Shown here: positions 1 to 11,923 of the stretch, piece after piece
How the letters are laid out: every line of letters starts with the position of its first letter
How positions within the stretch are numbered: position 1 is the stretch's first letter
Translations under genes and position numbers: made by a program
The notes under the pieces: generated by a model
The model's database searches: none
The model's input: the letters and a program-made list of their open reading frames with translations, nothing else
Told to the model about the DNA's origin: nothing
Source of the DNA: Ulota crispa
Lineage: Eukaryota > Streptophyta > Bryopsida > Orthotrichales > Orthotrichaceae
Direction: 5' to 3'
Assembly: GCA_963920765.1 (NCBI GenBank)
Contig: OY987247.1
Span: 12,496,471-12,560,470 of the forward strand
Length of the DNA stretch: 64,000 nt

Positions 1-564
1 CATTTTGGGATTAAAATGACCAACTAAAACCGACCATTAGTATACAACTTGGGAATCTGGTTCTCCCAATTTAATGAATATGGCGTTATAGAGAAAAAAA
101 GTTAGTAGTAACTAGTGAGTACTTAGGGTATAGGGTGTAGGGTATAGAGTTTGGGGCCATGGGCTTTAGGGTTCATTCACCAAGAACAAAAAGTACGTTT
201 TATTGTTTAAAATTTGTGGATGGATGGTTGTCACCAACCGCTTGGTCATTGCTGGAGAAATGGGTATCCAATGGTTTTAGTATTACTTTCTAGACTTGCC
301 TTCACTGTTGTGGGGACGCTAATGGAAGTTAAAGTTGTTTGAAAAAAAATTCCTGCCTAATTGCCTATATGCTGCGTACTCCCAGACAAACTTTGAATAG
401 CAAATGTATAGCAATGGATGGCACATGTTCCCATCCTTCGCTGTGTTTTTCAACACAAACTATACTCTTCTATTGTTTCTTATGTTACCATATGTATTAC
501 CAAGGCTTCTACTGGCTCTTCTTTGCCTTTGGTTTCCTATGTTGAAATTGTGTATATGTCATTG
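1..564. other. Gene-free flank; possible end of a TIR element
   Basis: I see no convincing gene here. Positions about 64-95 (CCCAATTTAATGAATATGG followed by CGTTATA) resemble the right terminus of the MITE at 32082-32382, so the right end of another copy may enter from outside the window. The remainder is AT-rich and unassigned. Confidence 0.35.
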
Positions 565-719
565 CACTAGTAGAAAACTCCTTCCAAAACAACAGAAAAC
601 CAACAGTTTTTTGTTGATTTGGGCACTTGCCCATGCTAATTGACTAATTTAACAGAATTCTGTAAAAAACTAAATACGTTCTGTTGATTTGGACACCATT
701 GTTTAAATCAACAGAAATT

Positions 720-1445
720 TTGGAATCTTTTGAAGATAATTTGGGAATTTTTTGTGAATCTTTAAGAATCTTCAAGAATCTTTTGGGAATCATAAAGAAT
801 CTTTTTAGGATTTTTAAGAATATTTAAGAATCTTTTTGAGATTTCAGAATCTTTGAGAATCTTTGAGAATCTTTTTGAAATCTTTTGGAATCTTTTGGAA
901 TCTTTTCAAGCTTTTTTGGAATCTTTGAAAAAGTTTCAGAATAATTGAGAATCTTTGAGAATCTTTGAGAATCTTTTTAGAATCTTTGAGAATCTTGTGG
1001 AATCTTTGGAAATCTTTTCAAGTTTTTTTGGAATCTTTGAGAATGTTTCAGAATAATTGAGAATCTTTGAGAATCTTTTTGAAATCTTTTGGAATCTTTG
1101 GGAATCTTTTCAAGTTTTTTTGGGAATCTTCAAAAATGTTTGAGAACAATTGAGAATCTTTGAGAATCTTTGAGAATCTCTTTGGAATCTTCAAGAATCT
1201 TTGGAAATCTTTGAGAATCTTTGAGAATCTTTGAGAATCTTTTAGGAATCTTTGAGAATCATTTAGAATCTTTGAGAATCTTTTCAAGTATTTTGGAATC
1301 TTTGAGAATGTTTGAGAATAATTGAGAATCTTTGAGAATCTTTGGAAATCTTTTGAGAATCCTTTTTGAAATTCAAAAAGTCTTTGAAAATCTCTAAGAA
1401 TTTTCAAGAACCTTTTTGGAATCTTTTAAAATCTTTTTAAAATCT
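720..1445. repeat. Degenerate GAATCTTTGA tandem array inside CACTA copy
   Basis: Dozens of short units of the form GAATCTTTGA or GAATCTTTTTGA run head to tail, interrupted by a longer higher-order unit with AAGTTTTTTTGGAATC and AGAATAATTGAG. Minus-strand open frames through it are a repeat artefact (Phe/Ser/Lys/Asp-rich) and are not called as a gene. Subterminal satellites of this kind are common in CACTA elements. Confidence 0.75.
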
Positions 1446-2301
1446 TTATGGAATTTGTTAAAGTACTTCAGAATACTTATAGAAATAGAATCTCTTAGAC
1501 TGAATTAGAATCCTTTATGAATCTTTTTGTAAATCATCAAAATTCTTTCAAAAAAACTATCACAATAGTTTAGGTTTGTTTTTGAAATCTTTCTAAAATC
1601 TTTTTGGACCTCATTAAATTTTTTTGAAGTTTTAAAAAATAAAAGAAGTTTTCTGAAAAAAAGAATCTTTTAGAAGTTTGAGTGTACATTGATTGGTTTT
1701 ATTTTCTTTACTTTTCACAATTTGGTAAGATTTAAACTTAGCAGCCTTTAAAGTCAGGTAAAAACATGACCATAATAACAAAAAACTCAACATTTTTTTG
1801 TTGATCTAGATACTTTTGGACACAACTTCAGTAATTCAACAAAATTTTATATAAAAATTACAACATTTTGTTGTTTTAAATACCAAAATTTCTTTACAAA
1901 CAAATGTAAATGATGCTCCTCAATTCTTTGAAGAAATCATAAATGTCCCTTAAGGATTAAAAGTACCAAAAATATCTTTGTGTTACATGATAACCAAGTG
2001 TATAGTTTAATGCAAATTCTTACAAGAAACCAAAGGTGATTTTTACATTTCAAATAACACAAGGATATATTTAACATTTCAAAATAGAAGAGTTTTTTAT
2101 TAATTTTCCAAAATAATATGAGTATAATTGATATTCCTACAAAAAATTAGGACTATTTTTTATGTTTCACATATTTTTGGCGTGAACTTGATATTTTGAA
2201 AGACTTAAAGGGTATTTTTAGTAATATTCCTTCTATTACTAACCAAATGAATTAAAAAAAACAATCTTATAAAATATTTTTATAAGTTTTAAAAGATGGG
2301 A

Positions 2302-2701
2302 ATTGATATGTGTACCACACCCTTCTACTATACCACACTACGAGGTAAATTTTAGATTTCTACCATCAAAAAGCTGAATTTGAAAATTTTGAATTCAGAT
2401 TTGGACTTAGAGACCATGGTATTGTCTAGAACCATAAAAAAAGTTGCAATTCAACAACACCCAATGAAAAAGTTTAGTTAGGGAGAAAATTGTTAATTTT
2501 ACTTTTGTTTGTAAAAAAAGATAAGCTTTTTCATTGGGTGTTGTTGAATTGCAACTTTTTTTATGGTCCTAGACAATACCATGGTCTCTAAGTCCAAATT
2601 TGAATTCAAAATTCTCAAACTCAAATTTTTGATGGTAGAAATCTAAAATTTACCCCAAGGGTGTGGTACAGTAGTTCAAAGGGTGTGGTTCACATATTAA
2701 T
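2302..2701. mobile_element. Foldback MITE nested in CACTA left copy
   Basis: A roughly 400-bp element whose two halves are inverted copies. Termini are ATTGATATGTGTACCACACC and the inverse of ATTAATATGTGAACCACACC, and the arms share a long stretch around TTGCAATTCAACAACACCCA. The arms meet near 2470-2520, so a transcript would fold into a long hairpin. A terminal fragment of the same family lies at about 16968-17035. Confidence 0.65.
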
Positions 2702-3221
2702 GGCCTTACAAAATATCCAAAACTATTCAAAAGTCAATAGAATTTTGATTTTATAATTGCAAGGATTTGATTTCGTAACTTTTCACAACTTCATGTTATT
2801 TGAAGCTATCAAACTATGGAGGCTATTTTAACAAAATAAGGTTCTTTTTACAAAAAAACTAACACTAAATAATAATTATTAATGAATCCAACCTTTGCCT
2901 GCAACAATCCTTATGAGATTTGTGAATTCCAAAAAAAAATTATATACAAAATCAAAAGGATGGAAATAAACAATTTATTTAAAATTTCTAAACACCTTCT
3001 TTGATTTTAGCTCATAACTTTTGATAAAAAGATTGAAATCCAAAAGAAATTGTTGGAGGTGAAAGAAAAACACATTTACCAACTTTTCTTAGTTCTAAGT
3101 TTTTTGAAAAAAAGTCCTTGAATGGGCGGAAATAGCCTCCAAAGTCTATTGGATTACTAAAGACATGAACATTTAATGTACAAATAGAATTAAGATACTA
3201 ATGCATACATGTGCATTTGCA

Positions 3222-3300
3222 CATTCTCTAGTGGTTTTGAGAATGTGCTAAAGTTGTGGAGTGTGAGAGGAGAGATGGAGGGTTCAAACCCCGCTGTCGG
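3222..3300 (+). other. tRNA-like A/B-box pair (SINE head-like)
   Basis: CTAGTGGTTTTGAGA at about 3228-3242 resembles a plant SINE A box. GGTTCAAACCCC at 3281-3292 matches the pol III B box apart from one base. They are about 40 bp apart, as in tRNA-derived SINE heads. No acceptor stem or anticodon arm is evident, so it is not a functional tRNA. The inverted CACTA copy carries the same block at 18526-18604. Confidence 0.35.
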
Positions 3301-3602
3301 CAATTGCCCAAGAGTTTGGGCAGCTGCCCAAAAAGTTCGGGCAGCTGTCCATCCCCCTAAAAAGTTCACATTTTCGTAAAATAATAACAAATTCTATGAA
3401 AAAAAAATTTAAAAATGAAAAGAAACAGAATTGAACAACATAAAATACGTAGTAGAAATCAACACCAAATTAACAGAAAACTGTAAGTAATCAACAAAAA
3501 ATCAACAGAAAAGTACCCAAATCAACTTGACCAAATTCACAGAAAAAATCAACAGTTTTTGGTTGAAATTCTGTTGATTTTGTGCTGAATTTTCTACTAG
3601 TG

Positions 3603-5100
3603 CAACAACACTTGAGCAACATAAGAGTAACTTGCTATCTCTCTCTTCAACCACAACAGAATCACTCAAGTTGAACAAAGTCTAGAAACTTACCATAATT
3701 GCTCAAACTGTCTGGCTAGCTCAAAGATAGGAATTGGCGCCTTACGTAATAAAACGCAGCTAGATCAAATTAACATTTAATAATTGATTCAATGCACTGC
3801 AAATTGTGATAAGCAGCAAATCATGTCATTTTAGATGGAGAGGAGGGAGATATTTACACCTAAAGTGAAAAAAAAGGTTTTATTTTGTGCTATCCAAAAA
3901 ATTTCAAAAGCCTTTGTCCACACTTATATGAAAAGAATTACTCTACACAATTTGAGGTTTATTTTTTCCATGTAGCAGACCAAGTTAGGTATGTGTGGGA
4001 GAATGTTCAAATCAATTGGACATATACAACACATAACGGAAAATAGTAAGTAAAAAAAAGTGGAGAATGAGTCAAATCACTAAATTGTTAAGAATTTAAT
4101 TATCAAAATGAAAAAATAAAAATCCCAATGGTTATAATGTTGTGATAAACAATTTACTTCCTTAGGTTTAGTTTTTTTTCTTCCAAAATATTAAAAATTG
4201 TGGAAAATAAAGGACTTCAAAGTTTATTTTAGAGTAGAGAATCCATAATTGGCCACAAACTAAAACATCTCATAATTCTCATATCATCAATTGAGGTTGA
4301 ATGATTCAAAGCTTCCCACATATAAAAAAATCTAAAGAACCAATTTCAGATTTCTATTTTTAGAAAATACAAATTTTTAAGAAGTTTGTGGGCTGCCTAG
4401 ATTGCCCTCCCTCCCTCGGGCAGCATAAATTCTTGCATATCTTCTTTATCAAATGTCAAAATGACAAAAAAATTAGATTCTCAGGTAGGTCTTGGAATTC
4501 CCCACCTTTAATAAAAATTTAAAAAAATCACAAAAACTAAATTAGCTATAGGTACATGCCCAAAATCTCAATTGTCCCCCGGGGGATAGTTAAGCCTTTA
4601 GGGATTAACATGACTAATCAAGATCTTGTGTGGAGTCCAAAAGTTATTTTAATTACTACAAGTCTTTAACTACACTAAATATTGCATTTAGGACTTTAGG
4701 TTGCCCCACACTAATTTCTCAACTCTTTACACTATACATGGCCTCATGTCCTGCAATAAGGCCTCACCAAATTGTTCAATAGGCTCCTTTTTATACCTCT
4801 CTAGCGTTGCCTCCGACAAATTTATCAAATCTTCCTTCAACTTCCAATTCTTCAATTACTTGGCCAACACCCCAACTTCACCTTTTTTGCAACTCATAAA
4901 CAGTTGCATTGCAAGTTTCTAGTCTTTTTTAAGAAAGTGTTGCAGTGTTGCAACATTGTAATTAAATGATGGTGTGTACACTATGTACTTTAATTCTACG
5001 CACACAAATTGCTATTTCATGGTGTCAACGCTCGTGAAAATACTACCGTTAAAGACACAACATAAAAGCTGTCACCCAATTCTATAATAAAAATATTAAG
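3603..5100. repeat. Gene-free AT-rich DNA with a diverged inverted repeat of 10.97-11.76 kb
   Basis: About 3830-4615 is a diverged reverse-complement copy of about 10965-11765. Shared blocks include CCCACACATACCTAACTTGG, the GGGCAGCC region, and the ends GGCATGTACCTATGGCTAA and AACCCCTAAAGG. It therefore looks like a decayed copy of the TIR element called at 10971-11921. No gene is seen in the rest. Confidence 0.55.
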
Positions 5101-5104
5101 CAAA

Positions 5105-5400
5105 AAAATTTGTATACCGACAAACCGGTACAATATATGGAATCAGGGTTGTCTAAACCGATGTGATGTTGGGTTTTCACGTTTGGATGTCATAAAGCAT
5201 CCATCCTAATGTGTCCAAACGCGGCAGGATCCGTCGGCAATGCTGGTGGGCCGTTCAGGCCGTGGATGAAGTCCGTCAATTGGACGACAAGGCCGTCGAT
5301 CAGACGGCGAGTTTGTTGTTTGGATGCCGAGTCCGTCGACTAAACATTGAGTCCGTTGACTAGACGCATGATCCATCCACTGGACAGCCCGACAACGTTT
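5105..5400. repeat. GC-rich patch with degenerate GTCCGTCGACTAGACG units
   Basis: A locally GC-rich stretch in AT-rich surroundings. Variants of GTCCGTCGACTAGACG recur about every 25-30 bp (for example near 5271, 5331 and 5351). No open frame of note crosses it. It may be a remnant of a repeat-derived element. Confidence 0.4.
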
Positions 5401-7369
5401 CTAGTCCTTTGAGCAAGACTGGCCGTCCACGAAAATCTTAGGATTTAGGGACCATAAGAAGGACTCCCTCATATTGAAGGTCACTTTTCCTTGTTCATCT
5501 TTGCTCCTATGACTTGGTTGGTTTACAACCATTGTACTAGAGGAAAGTCCAAGAAGAGTGTGTGTAGGGAGCACTTGTTGTGAGATCAACAAATGTTGTT
5601 TCTTCATCACATTTCATTCATAATACTAATCTTGCTCTCTTCTTTGCAAGGTTAGGTAAAAGAACAAGTAGTGGCAATGGGAGGGGGGAGGACTCAATGG
5701 GACCTTGTGAGACCTAGATTCAGCACCAGAAGTCTTGAATTTATTTTTTGTTTTATTTAGATTTGAAATTACATCAATATAAGTGGAATAACCATTTATG
5801 TTGATTTGGACTAGTTAAACCAACTGGTTAATGGTACACTATTTACCCTACTCCATTTGATAGGTCATTAAGAGTGATTTAGTGAGATTTATTAGTTTTT
5901 AGCTAATTTGAGCAACACACATACTTGGGGCTTGGGATCCCCTCCAAAAGCCCCCACTAGCCTAATTAGAAAGGGTTAATTTAGGAAATGTCACTAGGGG
6001 CTTGGGATCTCCTCCAAAAGTTCCCACTAACCTAATTAGAGAGGGTTAGTTTAGGAATTGCTCAGTTACGCCTTTGTCAAAGGCCACGTTATCAGCTTAC
6101 AACTCAACAACTAACAACAACAACATTTGGTGCATCTATGCCCAAGGTCCCCCATACCCTTTGCTCCTCAGAAGGTGTGATTCCAAGTGGTCAACCCAAC
6201 TAGACAATTGGTCAACCCCGGTCAAAGGAGGTTGACAAATGGCAATAAAATGCCACCAAAATTCAAGGAAGAGTTTCTCAAGGATTCAAGACAATCTTTC
6301 AAGTTTCAAGTCATTTCGATAGTGGCAAGGCTTCGAACGACCACATCTAGCTTATTTCAAGAACGCGGGCAACATCCAATTTCAAGATATCATCCAATTG
6401 GAGCCCAATTGACGGAAGCAAGGAGTGTTTTCTGGCTCCCCCAACAATGTTGAAAGATCTCAGGAAGTCAATTTCTCAATTTTGGATGAATTCCCAATTT
6501 TGGATTTTTCATCCATCCACCTCTTACCCTTCATTCAAGATTCCTAACGCCTTGTAGCTTGGAATTGGAAGTGTGAACAACCAAAACCGGCTATTTTGGG
6601 TCCAAGGAATCCAATACCATCATCCATTTGTTGTTTGGAGCTACGCTCCAAAAGTTATGGCGAATTCATCTAGATTTCATCTATTTTGAGTTTTTCTTAG
6701 ATTTTAGGTAGATTTCAAGGGATCTATGGATCTCCTAGATAGAGGGCCGAGGCATCCTCCCCCAAATGTATAAAGGGAGGCCCATCTCCTCCCAAACCAT
6801 CACTCATCACTCTCATTTCTCTTTTTTGGTTACCATCACTTGCTTATGAATAGATCACTTCCATCATTACATGTAGCTTCACTTCCTTTGTAACCCATCA
6901 CCTTTACTTGTTCTTAGCCTTACTCTCCCACTTGGGTCCATGTTCCATCCCTCCTCCTAAGCTTGTTGTGCCTCACCTAGTAGGAATTAGGAGTTGATTG
7001 TCAATTGCAAGTGGTCTTACTAACCCATAAGGAGTTGGATTATGATTGGCGATGCCGCTTTTCCATACTTCCTAGAAGTCCTCATTAGTCATTGTGGTTA
7101 TTGTTAGAGTCCATTGTTAGTTAGAGTAGGAGCCCTTACCTGAGACTCAGCTTACCAATTGCTATCAGGATTTCCATACTAGAACAAGCCCTCATAGTAG
7201 CTTGTTGGGAATCCTTTCAGCTCAGCCTTGATTGGCTAACTCTCTACTCAATTCCCTAAGCAATTCCTTGAAAAGTCACCTTGCTCACTGATTCCCTTAG
7301 CTTGAGGCCTGCCTCGCTACCCAAGTCTTTCAGCAGGTGAACCTGCTTTCCCTCCAACACCATTGGCCA
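5401..7369. other. Gene-free; tandem duplication and weak LTR-like signals
   Basis: Contains two 70-bp direct repeats (5927-6062). CAACATTTGGTGCATC near 6122-6137 resembles the LTR/primer-site junction of the intact retrotransposon in this window, which has GACATTTGGTGCTTC. GTATAAAGGGAGG near 6769-6781 is TATA-like. Together they hint at a decayed LTR element, but no gag or pol is recognisable. Confidence 0.3.
5927..6062. repeat. Two tandem 70-bp units
   Basis: Two adjacent copies beginning GGGGCTTGGGATC and ending near TTTAGGAAWTG are offset by exactly 70 bp, with a handful of substitutions. Confidence 0.8.
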
Positions 7370-8765
7370 CCCCTCACAACAGCCAGCTCTCTCAATCAGC
7401 CTTTCATACTTAGAATTCCAAGCTCTTAGCATTCCCCAATTAGCTCTCGGAGCACGGCCAACTCTTAGAATCCCCCAGTTAGCCCTCGATCCAGCCTTAG
7501 TGCTTAGAATTCCTTGCTTTCGAGCACAGTAGCCTAGCCCTTAGAATTCCTAGCCCTCAATCACATCCAACTCTTAGAATTCCCCAGTTAGCCCTCGAGC
7601 ATAGCCTTAGTGCTCAGAATTCCTAGCTCGTGAGTACAGCCTTTCTGCTCAGAATTCCGAGTTAGCTCTTAACTACAGCCTTAGTACTTAGAATTCCTAA
7701 CTCTCAAGCATAGCCAGCTCTTAGAATCCCCCAGTGAGCCCTCAATCACAGCCTTAGTACTCAGGATCCCTAGCTTTCGAGTACAACAGCCTAGCCCTCA
7801 GAATTCCAAGGTAGCTCTCGACTACGGCCTTTTTGCCCAAAATTCCTGGCTCTCGAAGCACAGTCAGCTCTTAGAATTCCCCCCTAGCCCCCGGACCCAG
7901 CCGTAGTGCTAAGAATTCCTAGCCCTTGAGCATAGTAACATTGGTGCTCCGAATTCCTAGCTTTCGATCACAGCTCAATTCTTAGCATTCCCCAGTTAGC
8001 TCTCAAAATATGGCCAGCTCTCTCGATCACAGCCTTAGTGCTCAAAATTCCTTGCTTTCAAGTACAATAGCCTAGCCCTCAGAACTCCTAGCGCTCGAAG
8101 CACAACCAACCCTTAGAATTTCCCCCCTAGCTCTCGATCCCAACCTTAGTGCTCAGAATTCCTAGCTCTTGATCACAGCCCGGCCCTTAGAATTCCCCCC
8201 TAACTCTTGATTACAACCCAGCTCTCAACATTCCAGTTAGCTCTTGGTCGCAGCCAGCTCTCAGTCCTCAGAATTCCTAGCCTTCGAGCATAGCAGCATT
8301 GGTGCTCCGAATTCCTAGCTCTCGGTCACAGCCAGCTCTCAGCTTTTGAGCTCAACAGCTGAGCGCCAGAATTCCAAGCTCTCGATTGCCGCCTAACTCT
8401 CAGAATTCCTAGCTCTCGATTACAGCCCGGCCCCTAGAATTTCCCCCTAGCTCTCAATTACAGCCCATCTTTCAATTACAGCCCAGCTCTCAGTATTCCA
8501 GTTAGCTCTCGGTCGCGGCCAGCTCTCAGCACTTAGAATTCCTAGCTCTCAGAATTCCAGCTCTTGAAGCACAGCCTAGCTCTTAGCTTTTGAGAATAGC
8601 CCAGCTCTTAGCTTTCGAGCACAGCAGTCAAGCTCCCAGAATTCCAAGCTCTCGATTGCAGCCTGGCTCTCAGAATTCCTAGCCTCGAGAACAGCAACAT
8701 TGGTGCTCCGAGTTCCTAGCTCTTGGTCACAGCCAGCTCTCGAAGCTCCGAACCACCGATCACAG
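7370..8765. repeat. 1.4-kb degenerate minisatellite (AGAATTCCTAGCTCTCGA units)
   Basis: Thirty to forty degenerate head-to-tail units of roughly 30-40 bp are built from AGAATTCCTAGCTCTCGA, then a TCACAGCC or GCACAGCC block, then TAGTGCTC or CAGCTCTC. GAATTC recurs in most units. Open frames across it are short and inconsistent. I see no coding potential. Confidence 0.8.
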
Positions 8766-10968
8766 CAGCCTAGCTGCAGTCACGGCCGCCGGAGGACCTG
8801 CCCCCCGGACCCTTGGTCCATACCCGGATCCTATCCGTGCCCGGGCCCACCGCCGGGTCTCGACCCTCCTCCAGCCTCAAACTCCGCCCCCCTGGGCCAG
8901 CAGGTTTGCCTCCCAATTTTCAGAGTATGTTTTACTTAGGAAGGAGGGGAAGTAAAGGCCTTAATTGAGCTCATCTACCTCTTGTCTTGGCTAAATATTT
9001 AACAATTGTCCCAAAGCACGGGGAGACCCTCATTTCATTTGAACTAGGAGTGCGTCATAGGTGAGCACGTAGAATCACAAATCATCATATTTTCATTAAG
9101 TGGCCAGGAAAGGAGATAGTCTCTGGCATTCAAGATACATTCACAACTCACAAAAGGATTAAGGTAATCCTTGATTCTCGGGTAGAGAAGTCGGTTTATG
9201 TTATGATTATTTGTCACAAGGTGATAGTATAACCGGCCCATTAGGACGGGTTGAGCTACCAACCCACTAGAATGTTGTGATTATTTGTCCCTAAAGTAGA
9301 GTCACCATCCGTTTGATCCAACATCACCACATCCACACTCACAAGAGAATGGAGGCCGTTAACAACCCAACCGTAGGGTATGTTGGACCCCATGATGAGG
9401 TATGATCACTTATGCCCCCATTTTGATTAGCCAGATCAGGCATAAATTATTCTATTTCTTTGTTCATCATTGGATGTTGTAGGTTTGTTAGTAAAGATCC
9501 ATTGCTTGGAAGGCATTTTTAGTTGGAAATTTACAACCAAACCCACCCTCTTGCTATTATAGCTCATTTTCCAATTTTTGTTAGAACTCGGTTGTGCTTG
9601 CGTTCACTTCTTGAGGGGGAGGTTTGAGCACTCACACCCCTCCAACCACTTCCCATAGGGGCCTTCTCTTGAGCTAATTTTTCCTCTTATGGCAGTTACT
9701 TCAATAGTGCTTTGCTTGTGGGTTGAACATTCTATTAATATTTAAAAATGCTATTGCTTCCCCTTGCTCAATATACCTCAAAGTTTAGTAGAACTTTTTG
9801 TCTCCCATTCTAAGCTTTTGAAAATAGTCAGTTTTAAATTTGGCAAAGGATGATTTTATATGGAAAGGATGCTAGAGACAAGAGTGGGTGGTTTTTTTAC
9901 TTGGACACTTTATCAAATTGTAACAAGCAGCTATTGAATTGTGATACGTTCAACTTTCAATCATTATTTTGTAAATCAATTATTGTGTAACGCACATATA
10001 AATCGTGATAAAGGTCTATTTTGCACACTAATATTTGTGATGTTTTTCACAATATCGAAGTCTCTTTTATTTTATCGCATTCTTCAAATGCAGTTTTTGT
10101 TTTCATAAATAAAAATGAGTGGAACATTCAAGGCTTTTCAACCATATTTCTTATTGTAAGGCAACATGTGAAATTGTCCATGTAATGATTTGAAGGTTCA
10201 CAATGTATCATAGGGCTAGAAAAGCATGCATAATATACAATATCAAAGAATGTATTTATGTTGCACTGCTTTGTTTTGTTTTTTTTTTTTGTGGATTTTA
10301 TGTTTTTGTTAATTTTGGTAGCTTTCGTTTTAATGTTCGATTGGCTTTCTAACTTTTCTAACCAAAGTTTCCAACAAATGCTCATCAAACCTCTTTAATG
10401 GTATGTACTAAAGAGATCTGCTTAGGTGCATTTTTGCCACAATCTTATGTAATTTTGACACTGGCTACCTTAACACTAAACAAATTGGGTGAAGAAATTA
10501 ATAAAATCGCCAAAATTCCTCTCAAATAAACAACATGTTAGCCAAATTTTGGATGGTGTACTACCATTAGTAGATTGTTTGGATGAATGTACACATGTGG
10601 ATGATTCTATGCATTTTCTCCTTCCCTGCTTGCATCCTTGGGTGCATGTTGTTCGACCAAAAAATAAAACAAAAAATGTCCTCTGGTATGCATGATGCTC
10701 CCGATTATTTTGAACACTTCTAAATTATCAGTTCTATGGCTTGTTACTGGAATACTGGGTCCATGTGGGTCAGTTGAGGAGGTCATTTCAATTCAGTCTC
10801 TGATGGCCCAACTTCGAAGTGTCCTGTGCGCTTTGTCTGCTGGATTGATTTGCCGATTGAGAGCATCCACACCTTTCCATGCAATCATTGACGCGTTAAG
10901 AGCATCTTTAGTGTATGCACTGCAAACGGGACTTGGAAGTAGCCGGTCCTGCGTCGCTCCTTGTCCCT
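8766..10968. other. Gene-free; short GC-rich block then AT-rich DNA
   Basis: 8770-8905 is unusually GC- and C-rich for this region (CCGCCGGGTCTCGACC and similar) and directly abuts the minisatellite. The short open frame over it has no recognisable similarity. 8930-10968 is unassigned, with a poly-T run near 10270-10290. Confidence 0.35.
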
Positions 10969-10970
10969 TA

Positions 10971-11921
10971 ACCCCTAAAGGATTGTTGTCCCTTCGGGGG
11001 ACAAATTGGATTTCGGGCATGTACCTATGGCTAAACTACTTTGCATGATTTTTTGAAACTTTTATTGAAGGTGAGGATTTCAAAGATCTATGTGGAAATG
11101 TAATTTTTTCTTCATTATGACATTTATTGAAAAAGTTATGCATGAGTAACTGAAAAACAGGGGACTATCGGGCAGCCAAAAAAATTTGAATTTTTTTTTA
11201 TTTTTTTTTTGAAATTGGTTCTTTAGATTTTTATGTATTTGGGAAGCTTTGAATCATTCAATTTGATAAATGAGATGAAAATTATGAGAAGTTTTAGTTT
11301 TGTGGGTAGGTATGGGACACCCAAACCATCATTCCTTTCCCCCTTATAAAATTTTTTGCTTCTTTTTTGAGCTCTTTGTGTATTTGTTTTTTTACTTTCT
11401 TTTTCCAAGTTGTAGTAGACTAAGATTCCTTGGTTTTCACCTTTTGGATCAAAGTAATTCAAATTTCTAAATTTTACATAAATCCTCCAATTTTGCCTAG
11501 TGTATTTGTAAAATTCTAAACCTTCCGGCATTGCAAGATTTTATAAAGTATGATCCACATTTCCAATTCATCTGAAAATTCTCCCACACATACCTAACTT
11601 GGTTTTGGACATGATAAAAAAAACCCCAACTATGTGTAGAGTAATTTTTTTGGGTTATCAATGGTCAAAGGCTTCTGAAAATTTCAGGCAGTAAAGAAAA
11701 AAACTTTTTTCTTCACTTTGGATGTAAATATTTCACTCCTCAACATTTAGATTGAGCTGATTTTTTCCCAAGAAGTACCTCCCGTAGTCTAGGCCAAGAT
11801 CCTATGGTTGGATTTTCCAAATAAAAGTTTTTTTTTTTTTTTTTTTCTATTCTACTCACTCTCCCAAAAGTGGCAATTTTACACTAAACTTCACAGAAAA
11901 AGGCCGCAGTCCTTTGGGGGT
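10971..11921. mobile_element. Non-autonomous Tc1/mariner-like TIR element
   Basis: Termini ACCCCTAAAGGATTG and CAGTCCTTTGGGGGT are inverted repeats flanked by TA on both sides (10969-10970 and 11922-11923), consistent with a TA target-site duplication. It has no transposase. Diverged relatives are 3830-4615 (inverted) and 14330-14566 (right end only). The element at 28609-29261 has similar ACCCCTCACC termini. Confidence 0.6.
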
Positions 11922-11923
11922 TA

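Larger units (their letters stand above)
565..3602 (+). mobile_element. Non-autonomous CACTA-type element, left copy
   Basis: The element starts CACTAGTAGAAAA and ends TTTTCTACTAGTG, the terminal signature of CACTA (En/Spm) transposons. Subterminal regions carry repeated TCAACAGAA-type motifs in both orientations, as expected for transposase-binding repeats of this superfamily. No transposase ORF is present, so it would need help in trans. It is 3,038 bp long, and its reverse complement occurs at 18224-21261 with exactly the same length. Translated open frames mirror each other exactly and no mismatch was seen in stretches compared. The 3-bp flanks are TTG on the left and CAA on the right, so there is no simple target-site duplication. 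Nested inside are a GAATCTTTGA array, a foldback element and a tRNA-like box pair. Confidence 0.8.

Noticed and set aside
121-180. AGGGTATAGGGTGTAGGG and TTTAGGG suggest telomere repeat
   Set aside because: Only one exact TTTAGGG. The rest is a short G-rich degenerate run, not a telomeric array.
1048-1407. 119-residue minus-strand open frame, duplicated at 20419-20778
   Set aside because: It is the translation of the GAATCTTTGA array (Phe/Ser/Lys/Asp periodic), not a gene.
3190-3390. 66-residue frame present in both CACTA copies
   Set aside because: It overlaps the tRNA-like boxes, lacks domain features, and is duplicated only because the element is.
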